From: Psychrosphaera haliotis
GTDB lineage: Bacteria; Pseudomonadota; Gammaproteobacteria; Enterobacterales; Alteromonadaceae
Direction of reading: 5' to 3'
Assembly (NCBI RefSeq): GCF_039523615.1
Contig: NZ_BAAAFQ010000011.1
Location: 156,087-220,086 of the forward strand
DNA length: 64,000 bases
Shown: positions 35,568 through 43,520 of the stretch, piece by piece
Position numbering within the stretch: position 1 is the first letter of the stretch
How the letters are laid out: each line of letters opens with the position of its first letter
The notes under the pieces: model-generated
Seen by the model: the letters and a program-made list of their open reading frames with translations, nothing else
Database searches by the model: none
Told to the model about the DNA's origin: nothing
Made by a program: the position numbers and the translations under genes

Positions 35568-35894
35568 ATGGAAAACATCGGTGCAGGCAAATACAACTAC
35601 TATGACGATCATAACTTTCCACATGGTTTTCGTCGCAGTGGCGTATTTACAATACGTGAGGCTGAGTATTTAGAGTCTCATGGTCATACATTACGAGAAC
35701 TTGAATCTAAGCTTCGTACTCCTGAAAATGAAGATGAAAAACACTTTCAACAAGCAGTATGTGAAGGGTTAGAAAGCCAAAGTTTCGCAGTAAAAGCTTG
35801 GAGTAAGTATAAGCAAGCAATAACAGCGCGTTCACAACGCATATTTCTCTCCAGACACGACGGACACAATTCTTTTTTATCTACAGATTATTAA
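35568..35894 (+). CDS. maoP: MaoP-family protein (YifE, DUF413), Ori macrodomain organiser
   Basis: 108 residues from ATG 35568, chosen because AGGTGG lies 6 bases upstream and the product then matches E. coli MaoP (112 residues). Shared features include YYDDHNFPHGFRRSGVFTI (E. coli YFDNKHYPRGFSRHGDFTI), LESHGHTL, and VKAWSKYKQAI. In E. coli, MaoP acts with the maoS site to keep the Ori macrodomain apart from the Right macrodomain. The function here is inferred from the family. It lies about 12 kb from oriC, just after the atp operon. An in-frame TTG at 35490 would add 26 unconserved residues. Confidence 0.85.
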   Translation: MENIGAGKYNYYDDHNFPHGFRRSGVFTIREAEYLESHGHTLRELESKLRTPENEDEKHFQQAVCEGLESQSFAVKAWSKYKQAITARSQRIFLSRHDGHNSFLSTDY

Positions 35895-35961
35895 ATATAT
35901 AGCTGTATATCAGTTGGAATTTCCGTAAACTTGTGGAGAGAAAACATAGGGGAAATTCAGC

Positions 35962-36162
35962 ATGAGTTACAATATAGCTACTATGCCTCAAAAAGAGCAA
36001 GACGCTATTCAACATGATTTAATGGCGTCTTTTTGGGCTTATAAAGAAAAGCGAGGCTTAATGAGCCGACCAGAAATTATCAAATATATCCACCAGCACT
36101 TCCTAGAAGCCGACCTTCAGCAGCATCTTATGGATCGCTACGAATATTTTAAGTCTGTGTAA
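35962..36162 (+). CDS. Small hypothetical protein
   Basis: 66 residues, soluble, helix-prone, rich in His, Gln and Lys, with no membrane segment or Cys motif. It has a purine-rich ribosome-binding site (AGGGGAA) before the ATG and is on the same strand 67 bases after the MaoP-family gene, so the two may be co-transcribed. I recognise no family. The good ribosome-binding site and lack of any overlapping gene make it probably real. Function unknown. Confidence 0.6.
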   Translation: MSYNIATMPQKEQDAIQHDLMASFWAYKEKRGLMSRPEIIKYIHQHFLEADLQQHLMDRYEYFKSV

Positions 36163-36173
36163 CCAATAAGTTA

Positions 36174-36189
36174 AGTTCCACATGGAACC
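36174..36189. other. Degenerate parS-like sequence
   Basis: AGTTCCACATGGAACC matches the two perfect parS copies at 13 of 16 positions. The changes are at both ends and one central base, which breaks the symmetry. It lies in the short gap before the next gene. It may be a weak ParB site or chance. Confidence 0.3.
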
Positions 36190-36213
36190 TAATTACCTGA
36201 TGTAATTAAACTC

Positions 36214-36567
36214 ATGAACGAACAGTACGTTAAAATTTGGAAAACTATTCAACTAATTCCTGTTGGTAAAGTTAGTAGTTATGGTCAAATTGCTGATTTA
36301 GCAGGGTTACCTGGACGAGCAAGGTTAGTAGGAAAGTGTCTTAAGTTTGTTCCTAGCGAAGGCTTAAATAATAAACCAGTACCTTGGCATAGAGTCATTC
36401 GATCTAGCGGTGAAATAGCTTTCTCACCTGGTAGCGACGAATTTGCTAATCAGAGAGCTTTGTTAATTGACGAAGGCATCACGGTTAAAGGTAAAAGAGT
36501 CAGCATCAAAGAATTTGGTTGGGTGGTAGATTTAGAAAATATTTTATTTCTATTGCCAGATTACTAG
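36214..36567 (+). CDS. Alkyltransferase-like protein (Atl/YbaZ type, MGMT DNA-binding fold)
   Basis: 117 residues. It contains the methyltransferase DNA-binding domain (IWKTIQLIPVGKVSSYGQIADLAG, with the Arg finger region LPGRARLVGKCL). The active-site motif is PWHR in place of PCHR, so the alkyl-accepting Cys is absent. Atl proteins bind O6-alkylguanine, flip it and flag it for nucleotide excision repair. That role is a family inference. It is the first of three alkylation-repair genes on this strand. uvrD, also in nucleotide excision repair, is 9 kb away. Confidence 0.88.
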   Translation: MNEQYVKIWKTIQLIPVGKVSSYGQIADLAGLPGRARLVGKCLKFVPSEGLNNKPVPWHRVIRSSGEIAFSPGSDEFANQRALLIDEGITVKGKRVSIKEFGWVVDLENILFLLPDY

Positions 36568-36581
36568 AGTTTTATAAAACT

Positions 36582-36622
36582 AAACCAAACCAAACCAAAC
36601 CAAACCAAACTCAAACTCAAAC
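36582..36622 (+). repeat. Short tandem repeat (CCAAA)n with CTCAAA units
   Basis: Five consecutive CCAAA units run from 36585 to 36609 and are followed by two CTCAAA-like units. The repeat lies between the Atl gene and the Ada/AlkA gene, about 100 bases before the latter's ATG. Such a tract can change length by slippage. Whether that matters for expression is unknown. Confidence 0.75.
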
Positions 36623-36721
36623 AGTTTGTTCCGATTTAACCTTCACTTCCGATTTCATCTAGTAATATGAAGTTTATAGGTTAGACTCAATACATTACTA
36701 ATTCAGTTAATGAGCAGTTAA

Positions 36722-38098
36722 ATGGAATTAAATGAGTTTCAACAAGCTAGGTTGTCACGCGATCCGAGGTTTGATGGTGTGTTTTATGTCGCGGTTAAAA
36801 CAACGGGCATTTTTTGTCGTCCTATTTGTCCAGCAAATGCCCCCAAAGAGCAAAACGTTGAGTATTTTCAAACAGCCAATGAAGCTTTAGTATCTGGCTA
36901 TCGACCTTGCTTACGGTGTCGTCCAGAATCAGCGCCATTCTCTCCAGCTTGGAATGGAACACAAACAACCGTACAACGTGCCTTAAATATTATTCATGAG
37001 CAGGGTTTTCATGACTTAAAGTTAAGTGAATTAGCCGACCGGCTGGGTATTACCGATCGCTACTTAAGAAAGTTATTTGTTGAGAAGCTTGGCGTTTCTC
37101 CAAAACATTATGTACAACATCAACAAGTGTTATTTGCCAAGTCACTGCTTCATCAAACACATATGCCAATTCAAGACGTAGCATTTGCTAGTGGCTTTAA
37201 TAATGTAAGACGGTTTAATGACAGTTTTAAAAAGATAACCACAAAAACACCTTCAGAAGTTCGAAAACACCCGGTCAGCGATGCTCCAATTCGCCTTCAG
37301 TTAAATTATCAGCCGCCTTTTGATTGGCAGCACTGGCATGACTTTGTGGATTTTAGAAAAATTGCGGGTATGGAGCATGTGGGGAGCAGCTCATATGGTC
37401 GCACTTTTTATTGGCCGTCAGATAGTGGGTATATTAAAGGCCGATTTAATGCCGTTCACCGACCAGATAAACAAGGCTTTAACGTAAGTATCGTTATAGA
37501 TGATGCAAAATACTTATATTCTGTTGTTCAGAAAATTAGACAAGTATTTGATCTCAATGCGAACGTAGGCGTTATTAGTGCTGCGCTACAGGAATCTGGG
37601 ATACCTGAACATAACCTAAGCGCAGGTATTCGAATTCCTAGTTGTTGGAGTGTTTTTGAAGCTGGTGTTAGGGCCATATTAGGACAACAAGTATCTGTTA
37701 AAGCAGCAACTAACTTATTGAACCAGCTTGTGGAACAGTTAGGAGACAAAGAGACGGTCAACCGAGTCGACTATCGATGGTTTCCGACACCTCAGCAATT
37801 AGCCAAATCTAGATTATTGTTTTTGAAAATCCCGGAAGCAAGAAAGCAAACCTTAATCCGACTTGCTAAGTTTTGTATAGATAACCCGGACACTGATCCA
37901 GAACAGTGGCTTGAATTAAAAGGCATTGGTCCATGGACAGTTGAATATGCAAAAATGCGAGGTCAGTCGAATACCGATATATGGTTAGATACCGACTTAG
38001 GTATTAAAAAAGCATTAGATATATTCCCTCTTATTGAGCCGGCTAAAGCTTCTCCGTGGCGGACGTATTTAACTTTTAACATGTGGAATATGCTATGA
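36722..38098 (+). CDS. Ada/AlkA fusion: methylphosphotriester-sensing AraC regulator with 3-methyladenine DNA glycosylase
   Basis: 458 residues in three domains. Residues 1-75 are an Ada N-terminal zinc domain with Cys32, Cys36, Cys63 and Cys66 (E. coli Ada Cys38/42/69/72, where Cys38 accepts the methyl group). Residues about 80-180 are an AraC helix-turn-helix pair. Residues about 190-458 are AlkA-like, with the helix-hairpin-helix LKGIGPWTVEYAKMRG and a catalytic Asp in WLDTDLGIKK. It should sense alkylation damage and also excise alkylated bases. The separate Ogt function is encoded by the next gene, which overlaps it by four bases (ATGA). Confidence 0.92.
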   Translation: MELNEFQQARLSRDPRFDGVFYVAVKTTGIFCRPICPANAPKEQNVEYFQTANEALVSGYRPCLRCRPESAPFSPAWNGTQTTVQRALNIIHEQGFHDLKLSELADRLGITDRYLRKLFVEKLGVSPKHYVQHQQVLFAKSLLHQTHMPIQDVAFASGFNNVRRFNDSFKKITTKTPSEVRKHPVSDAPIRLQLNYQPPFDWQHWHDFVDFRKIAGMEHVGSSSYGRTFYWPSDSGYIKGRFNAVHRPDKQGFNVSIVIDDAKYLYSVVQKIRQVFDLNANVGVISAALQESGIPEHNLSAGIRIPSCWSVFEAGVRAILGQQVSVKAATNLLNQLVEQLGDKETVNRVDYRWFPTPQQLAKSRLLFLKIPEARKQTLIRLAKFCIDNPDTDPEQWLELKGIGPWTVEYAKMRGQSNTDIWLDTDLGIKKALDIFPLIEPAKASPWRTYLTFNMWNML

Positions 38099-38622
38099 GT
38101 GTTGTGAATCAACCTATGCCTGACAAACTTGCCACAAGGTGGATTGAAACGCCTATAGGCGCTGTTGAAATAGGTATTAATTTAGACAGTGAAGTTCCTT
38201 CATTATGGTATGTCGAAATTGTGGCAACAGAAAACCTTAGAGATCCTAAAAACCAAGATCAGCACCCTATTCTTGATTTAGCACAAGAACAATTGTCCAA
38301 ATATTTTCGTGGCGAAGAAACAAACTTTTCCGACTTGTTAGCCCATCAAAGTAATTACGGGACCGCGTTTCAGCAACAAGTATGGCAAGCGCTAACACAA
38401 ATCCCTTGCGGGCAGACGTGGTCATATGGGGAGTTAGCAAACTTTATTAGCAACCCCAAAGCAGTTCGCGCTGTAGGGGCGGCTAACGGTAAAAACCCGC
38501 TAGCTATTGTTGTGCCCTGCCATCGAGTGATTGGAGCTAATGGGACGCTTACAGGCTACGCTGGTGGACTTGATAACAAACAAAAGCTGTTGTCATTTGA
38601 AAGTAAGGTAACTGGCGATTAA
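38095..38622 (+). CDS. ogt: Methylated-DNA--[protein]-cysteine S-methyltransferase
   Basis: 175 residues from ATG 38095. The catalytic PCHRV motif is intact (IVVPCHRVIGANG), followed by LTGYAGGLDNKQKLL. It removes methyl groups from O6-methylguanine in a suicide reaction. The four-base ATGA overlap with the Ada/AlkA gene indicates translational coupling and one operon, so it is probably under the Ada domain's control. An in-frame ATG at 38083 is less likely. A small inverted repeat (ACTGGC/GCCAGT, 38611-38630) at the stop may be a weak terminator. Confidence 0.94.
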   Translation: MSVVNQPMPDKLATRWIETPIGAVEIGINLDSEVPSLWYVEIVATENLRDPKNQDQHPILDLAQEQLSKYFRGEETNFSDLLAHQSNYGTAFQQQVWQALTQIPCGQTWSYGELANFISNPKAVRAVGAANGKNPLAIVVPCHRVIGANGTLTGYAGGLDNKQKLLSFESKVTGD

Positions 38623-38646
38623 TAGCCAGTTTGACTGCAACTTACG

Positions 38647-39546
38647 TTAGTAGAGCAAATAGCTCCAAAGAGTGATCGTTAAAACACTTAAAATTGTAGA
38701 AAACACAACAGTCGTAGCACTTATGCCCTCTTGAACTCTATGTTTTGTTGAAATGATAAATGCATTAACGCCAGTAGGACTCGCTGTTAGGAGTACGACA
38801 ATTAAGGTTGCCTCAACACTAAGCATAAATATAAAAGTTGCCAATAAATAAACAGTGCCAGGTAATACAATAAGTTTTACGCCACTTAATAGTAAAGCTT
38901 CACTACGATTGCCTTTGATAGGTAAAAACTTGATTGATGCGCCTAAGCTGAATAAAGCTAAGGGGATTGCTGATGTTGATAACATGTCTAATGGTTCTAA
39001 AATAACAGTTGGAATTGTCACCCCCAAAACATTACACAATAAACCGGCCGTTATACTCATTACTAATGGGTTCTTTAAACTATTCACCACATTTTTTATT
39101 GTTATTGAGCTTATGTACAATTCGGTAATGATAAACAACATGGCGCTATGAAAAGCAATTAATACAAAGCCTTGCCCTGCTGTCTCTGCGCCAAGCAGTC
39201 CTATAAGTACTGGAATTGAGATTAATACCGTATTTGAATAAGTTGCTGCTAAAGATGAAACCGAGGCATTTGCATTGCTTCGCTTAAGCACTTTAGTCAT
39301 AAAGTAGAATTGAGCAAAAAATACCACCAGCATACCCAAATATAAAGCGGCAAACCAAGTCCAAGAAAGCCCAGAGGATAAATTAGTTTGTGAAGTGCTT
39401 TTAAACAAAAAAAGTGGGATGAGTAATGAAAAGCAAACTGAAGACAAGGCCTGAACTTGTGCTTGTTTTAGCCAGTTAACTTTTGCTAACAAAAAGCCTA
39501 AAAAGCAAATGATAGCCAAGGGTAATATAACGGATAAAGTGATCAA
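38647..39546 (-). CDS. AEC-family (auxin efflux carrier-like) permease
   Basis: 299 residues, nearly all hydrophobic, with about ten membrane helices in two similar halves, as in the AEC/YfdV family of transporters. Substrate unknown. The first available codon is TTG at 39546. It directly follows the ubiA TAA stop in the same frame and has no clear ribosome-binding site, so translation may depend on reinitiation after ubiA. It is convergent with ogt. Confidence 0.82.
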   Translation of the reverse strand: MITLSVILPLAIICFLGFLLAKVNWLKQAQVQALSSVCFSLLIPLFLFKSTSQTNLSSGLSWTWFAALYLGMLVVFFAQFYFMTKVLKRSNANASVSSLAATYSNTVLISIPVLIGLLGAETAGQGFVLIAFHSAMLFIITELYISSITIKNVVNSLKNPLVMSITAGLLCNVLGVTIPTVILEPLDMLSTSAIPLALFSLGASIKFLPIKGNRSEALLLSGVKLIVLPGTVYLLATFIFMLSVEATLIVVLLTASPTGVNAFIISTKHRVQEGISATTVVFSTILSVLTITLWSYLLY

Positions 39547-40419
39547 TTAATAAAGCCAGTATTCAACAAAAAGACCAAGGAAGATAATTAGCCCAACATG
39601 GTGGTTATCCAAGAAGGCTTTAAAACACTGCGTTTTGTCTCTTTGCCTACAATTCCACAGCTGTTTCAAAAATAAAGTGGCCACTGCAGCTAACGCAAAC
39701 GTCATAGGCCAATGCCAGTGCAAATAAACATGCAATTGTGCAAATAACCATAATGTTGAAAGTTGCAACATCGCAATCACCAATAAGTCATTTTTACCAA
39801 AAGCTATTGCTGTCGATTTAACGCCAATTTTTAAATCGTCGTCTTTATCAACCATTGCATAATACGTATCGTAAGCTACTGTCCAAGTTAGGTTTGCCAA
39901 ATAAAGAATCCAAACTTCGATAGGAAGATCTGCTTGCACTGCCATAAATGACATTGGAATTGCCCAGCTAAATGCTGCACCCAACACAATTTGTGGGAAG
40001 TGGGTATACCGCTTCATAAATGGATAAGCTGAGGCTAGAAGTAATGCTCCTATAGACAAAAATATAACTTCTTTATCAAGCGTCAATACCAATAAAAATG
40101 ACACGACTATTAATACAAAAAACAGTTGTAGTGCTTCTGTAGGAGATACTTTTCCTGCAGGAATAGGCCTTAAGGCCGTGCGTTCAACATGACCATCATA
40201 ATGCCTATCGGCATAGTCATTAATAACACAACCGGCTGAGCGCATTAATACAACGCCTGCAGTGAAAACTAATAGATAATGCCAGTGAGGAACTCCAAAA
40301 GAAGCAATCCATAGGGCCCAAAGCGTTGGCCACAACAACAGATAAATCCCAATAGGCTTGTCTAGCCTCATGAGCTGGTGGTAAGAAGGGTAATTTTTAA
40401 AGGATAATTCCCAGCGCAC
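39547..40419 (-). CDS. ubiA: 4-hydroxybenzoate octaprenyltransferase
   Basis: 290 residues, the same as E. coli. It is a membrane prenyltransferase with two Asp-rich motifs, NDYADRHYDGHVERT and DKDDDLKIGVKST, that bind the prenyl diphosphate through Mg2+. It attaches the polyprenyl tail to 4-hydroxybenzoate in ubiquinone synthesis. It lies 3 bases after ubiC, which supplies its substrate. Confidence 0.96.
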   Translation of the reverse strand: MRWELSFKNYPSYHQLMRLDKPIGIYLLLWPTLWALWIASFGVPHWHYLLVFTAGVVLMRSAGCVINDYADRHYDGHVERTALRPIPAGKVSPTEALQLFFVLIVVSFLLVLTLDKEVIFLSIGALLLASAYPFMKRYTHFPQIVLGAAFSWAIPMSFMAVQADLPIEVWILYLANLTWTVAYDTYYAMVDKDDDLKIGVKSTAIAFGKNDLLVIAMLQLSTLWLFAQLHVYLHWHWPMTFALAAVATLFLKQLWNCRQRDKTQCFKAFLDNHHVGLIIFLGLFVEYWLY

Positions 40420-40422
40420 TAC

Positions 40423-41043
40423 TTATTCCTCACTACCGTTAGTTAACAAAGGCAAAAAGCATTCATTAACAATCAGTGGTTTGTTATTTAAATTAAATGT
40501 TGAACGACGAATAAAACAAACATCTCTTAAAGCTTGGCCCAATTTGTTTTGTATAAATGAGCCAAGAGCGGAAGAGTCAGACACAGTACTTACTTCTATA
40601 TGTCCACGCTGCGTTTCTTTGCTCTGAAATAACACTTGCCCAAGAGACTGATTACCCAACTCAGCCAACCTAGACTCTGTGCCTACAATGGTTGATTCAG
40701 GTATTATAGTTTGGGCATATATTAAAGGCTTGTCGCCTTGCTTTAGTAATACTTCGCGTATTAGAGCGACGCTATCTTTTGTATTTAATTGCTGTTGAGT
40801 TTTCTCATCAATAGCTTGGTAACACTGATTTAAAACTTCTACTGAGAATGCGGTACCAAGTTCTTTAATTTTTACAGTAAGAGAGCTTTCACTACAGACC
40901 CAACTTTTAAGCCCTTTATTTGCCGCTAGCGATTGACTATTGTCGGCTAACTGCCAATTGGTTGGTAATTCAATAGGAAACAAAATTTTAATCTCAATTT
41001 GATTAGAACCGCTATGGTAGCAAAAATTATTGCTAGTTCTCAA
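40423..41043 (-). CDS. ubiC: Chorismate lyase
   Basis: Up to 206 residues (E. coli 165). Family features are visible: SVALIREVLLKQGDKPLIYAQTIIP, LGQVLFQ, and the C-terminal CFIRRSTFNLNNKPLIVNECFLP. It converts chorismate to 4-hydroxybenzoate and pyruvate, the first committed step of ubiquinone synthesis. The start is uncertain. No ATG exists in the N-terminal region, and TTG 41043 and TTG 40983 are both possible, the latter giving a length nearer to E. coli. It is followed by ubiA. Confidence 0.88.
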   Translation of the reverse strand: MRTSNNFCYHSGSNQIEIKILFPIELPTNWQLADNSQSLAANKGLKSWVCSESSLTVKIKELGTAFSVEVLNQCYQAIDEKTQQQLNTKDSVALIREVLLKQGDKPLIYAQTIIPESTIVGTESRLAELGNQSLGQVLFQSKETQRGHIEVSTVSDSSALGSFIQNKLGQALRDVCFIRRSTFNLNNKPLIVNECFLPLLTNGSEE

Positions 41044-41105
41044 AATAAAAGCTGGTAGAACCTATATAATTCACTAAAATTACCGCTAAATCATAAAAAC
41101 AAAGG

Positions 41106-41507
41106 ATGCTCGTTTTGTTACGTATTTTTATCGCTATTATTGTACTAGCTAGTTCATTAAGCCTTCATGCAGCTGGTGAAAAACCAAATGTTGGTTATTA
41201 CGGTTTTGAACCGGACATCATAACAAATTATGTAAGTAACAAACGTCGTATTGGTTTTGTGAGAATTACCGCAGAATTAATGGTTGAAGATGTTCAAAAT
41301 GTGCCAGCTGTAGAGCATCATGCTCCATTGCTTAGAGACGCAATGATTGATATTCTGATTCGTCAGCCAGAGCAAAAAGTAAAATCAATGACAGGCAGAG
41401 AAGAAATCAGAATCTTGATTTTAGAGAAACTTAAAGAACTGATGAAGAAAGAAACGGGTCAGCCAGTTATTAAAGACTTAATATTTACCAAATATTTGTA
41501 TAGTTAA
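41106..41507 (+). CDS. FliL-like exported protein
   Basis: 133 residues with an N-terminal signal or anchor (about residues 1-22, ending LHAAGE). The rest resembles the C-terminal half of FliL, the flagellar stator-associated protein: RRIGFVRITAELMVED, HHAPLLRDAMIDILIRQ, and TGREEIRILILEKLKELM. No other flagellar gene is nearby, so it may be a FliL paralogue with another role. ATG 41106 and TTG 41115 are both possible starts. It is divergent from ubiC. Confidence 0.78.
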   Translation: MLVLLRIFIAIIVLASSLSLHAAGEKPNVGYYGFEPDIITNYVSNKRRIGFVRITAELMVEDVQNVPAVEHHAPLLRDAMIDILIRQPEQKVKSMTGREEIRILILEKLKELMKKETGQPVIKDLIFTKYLYS

Positions 41508-41522
41508 CGCGTATCTAAATTT

Positions 41523-41548
41523 AAAAAGGAGCCTTGGCTCCTTTTTTA
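41523..41548. terminator. Terminator between the FliL-like gene and glpG
   Basis: AAAGGAGC-CTTG-GCTCCTTT is flanked by an A-run on the left and a T-run on the right, so it can work for both convergent genes. Confidence 0.88.
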
Positions 41549-41578
41549 TTAAGCGGCGCGAACCGTTAGTTTTTTGTA

Positions 41579-42409
41579 CTAAACCGTTTTAACTGATCTT
41601 TTGACGAGCAATAAGCCTAGTAACATACCAGCAAGTAACCCACCTAAATGAGCCCAGTTCGCCATTGGAATAAGCAACACATCTACAAAACCCACTAGCA
41701 TCCATACAATTAAAAAGACAAAGAGGTTGTTAGGCAGATATAACCTAGTTGACTTGTGTACAGTGCCACAAACCCAGACAAAGCCAGCTAGCGCGTAGTT
41801 AACACCCGATAATCCGGCAAACTGATCGTTGACTAGTAAAACTTGCAACACATTTGATGCTAGCGCACTAATCAAAAAAACTTGTATTAACGTTTGATAA
41901 CCCAGAGTTTTTTCTATCCTTCCACCTAAGTACCACCACCACGCCAAATTAAAAAGTAAGTGTATGGCACTAAGGTGCATGATTGCAGGTGTAATGAGGC
42001 GATATGGTTCCGTCCACAGCCAATCAAATTTAAGCGCAAAAAATACTTCTCTATACCAGCCTAAATAAGACAAAACAAAAATTAGAATACAAAGACCTGC
42101 TATTAGGCGAGTAAAAAAGCCGACACTAGACCAGATATTCGATAAACCTAAACTTTGATTTGCTGATGATTGAGCTGGTTCAGCAAGTTGCCATGACGCA
42201 TTTAAATACTCTTCTCTATTAGGGTTCGAGATAAAGTTATTAAAAGCGAGTTCCACTTCCTGTGCATCTTGCTCAGGTGCATAAATGGTATAGGTAATTA
42301 AACCGCTATCATGCCGTTCATCAACACGGAAGGTTAGGTTTTTAACTTTCAGGTAATCACAAAAGGCTAAGCATGCTCGCTGTGATCCTAATTCGCCAAT
42401 GTAAGTCAC
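41579..42409 (-). CDS. glpG: Rhomboid intramembrane serine protease GlpG
   Basis: 276 residues, the same as E. coli GlpG. An N-terminal cytoplasmic domain is followed by six membrane helices. The catalytic dyad falls at the same numbers as in E. coli: Ser201 in GLSGV and His254 in WAHLGG. It cleaves membrane helices within the bilayer. It lies 2 bases downstream of glpE. The usual glpR is not present. Confidence 0.96.
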   Translation of the reverse strand: MTYIGELGSQRACLAFCDYLKVKNLTFRVDERHDSGLITYTIYAPEQDAQEVELAFNNFISNPNREEYLNASWQLAEPAQSSANQSLGLSNIWSSVGFFTRLIAGLCILIFVLSYLGWYREVFFALKFDWLWTEPYRLITPAIMHLSAIHLLFNLAWWWYLGGRIEKTLGYQTLIQVFLISALASNVLQVLLVNDQFAGLSGVNYALAGFVWVCGTVHKSTRLYLPNNLFVFLIVWMLVGFVDVLLIPMANWAHLGGLLAGMLLGLLLVKRSVKTV

Positions 42410-42411
42410 TA

Positions 42412-42735
42412 TTAATTGTCAGCGTTAACAAATGGGAAGTTTTTACGCCACATTTCAAAACCACCGTCCACACTATAAACATCATCAAAGCCTTGCTCTA
42501 CTAAGTACTGAGCTGCGCCCTGAGAGCTATTGCCGTGATAGCAAAAAACTAAAACCGTTTGGTCAAAATCATTTTGTTGTGTAAATGAGTGCAGAGTTCC
42601 GTTTGTAAGGTGGAACGACCCTTCTACATGTGCAGCAGAAAAAGATTGTTCATCTCTGATATCAACAACGATAGCTGAATTGTCGGCTATTAATTTTTGT
42701 GCATCGACGATATTGATATGTTTAAAGTTAGACAT
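42412..42735 (-). CDS. glpE: Thiosulfate sulfurtransferase GlpE (rhodanese)
   Basis: 107 residues (E. coli 108). It is a single rhodanese domain with the active-site loop CYHGNSSQ, where Cys65 carries the persulfide sulfur, and VVDIRD near the start. It transfers sulfur from thiosulfate to cyanide or thiols in vitro. It is paired with glpG as in enterobacteria, but without the glycerol-phosphate genes. Confidence 0.95.
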   Translation of the reverse strand: MSNFKHINIVDAQKLIADNSAIVVDIRDEQSFSAAHVEGSFHLTNGTLHSFTQQNDFDQTVLVFCYHGNSSQGAAQYLVEQGFDDVYSVDGGFEMWRKNFPFVNADN

Positions 42736-42803
42736 AGAAATTCCTGAAAAAATTAAAATTATTCATCATAATACGAACCAATTTAACCGATTATAGATTT
42801 GTT

Positions 42804-43454
42804 ATGGCCTCATTAAAAATTAATTCGTTAGAATCGTTAGAAAAACTCTGCCAAGACTTTATGAGTAAGCAAGTTGTTCATGATACTGCACATGATATCA
42901 ATCATATAAAAAGAGTCGTGAGTAATGCAAAGTACATTGCTGAAGCAGAAGGCGCGGATGTTTGGGTAGTGATAGCGGCAGCTTGGTTACATGACTGTGT
43001 AACTTACCCTAAAAATGACCCAAGAAATAAAACGTCGAGTATTCAAGCTGCCAAAGTGGCCACAGACTTTTTACGCGCATCGGGATTCCCTGAACATAAA
43101 CTTGAGAACGTATTTCACGCTGTAGAAGCTCACAGTTATAGCGCTAATATTGCAACAACGTCATTGGAAGCCGAAGTTGTGCAAGATTCCGACAGGTTGG
43201 ATGGCTTAGGTGCGGTAGGAATTGCTCGCTGCTTTGCTGTATCTGGAAAGCTTGGTAGTGCCATCTATCACACGGAAGATCCCTTTTGTGAAAACCGTAG
43301 TGCCGATAGCAAATTATCCGCTATTGATCACTTCTATGAAAAATTATTCCGCACAGCAAAAACATTAAAAACCACAGCTGGAAAAGAGTTGGCCCTAAAG
43401 CGAGTTGAGTTTATGGAACTGTACTTAAAGCAGTTGGGTGCAGAAATTGGTTAA
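42804..43454 (+). CDS. HD-domain phosphohydrolase (YedJ-like)
   Basis: 216 residues. The metal-binding HD set is visible: His34 (HDINHIKRV), His63-Asp64 (WLHDCV), His residues in HAVEAHSYS, and Asp in QDSDRLDGLG. The family hydrolyses phosphate esters of nucleotides, but the substrate of this branch is not known to me. It is divergent from glpE, and the diguanylate cyclase gene starts 66 bases after it. Confidence 0.85.
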   Translation: MASLKINSLESLEKLCQDFMSKQVVHDTAHDINHIKRVVSNAKYIAEAEGADVWVVIAAAWLHDCVTYPKNDPRNKTSSIQAAKVATDFLRASGFPEHKLENVFHAVEAHSYSANIATTSLEAEVVQDSDRLDGLGAVGIARCFAVSGKLGSAIYHTEDPFCENRSADSKLSAIDHFYEKLFRTAKTLKTTAGKELALKRVEFMELYLKQLGAEIG

Positions 43455-43520
43455 ATTGGAGATTTTGTTTAAAAACTAATCTATAGTTTGATTATTATAA
43501 TAAAAATTACGTAATGGATT

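Noticed and set aside
36582..36622. A CRISPR-like array
   Set aside because: The units are 5-6 bases with no spacers and no cas genes nearby. It is a simple sequence repeat.
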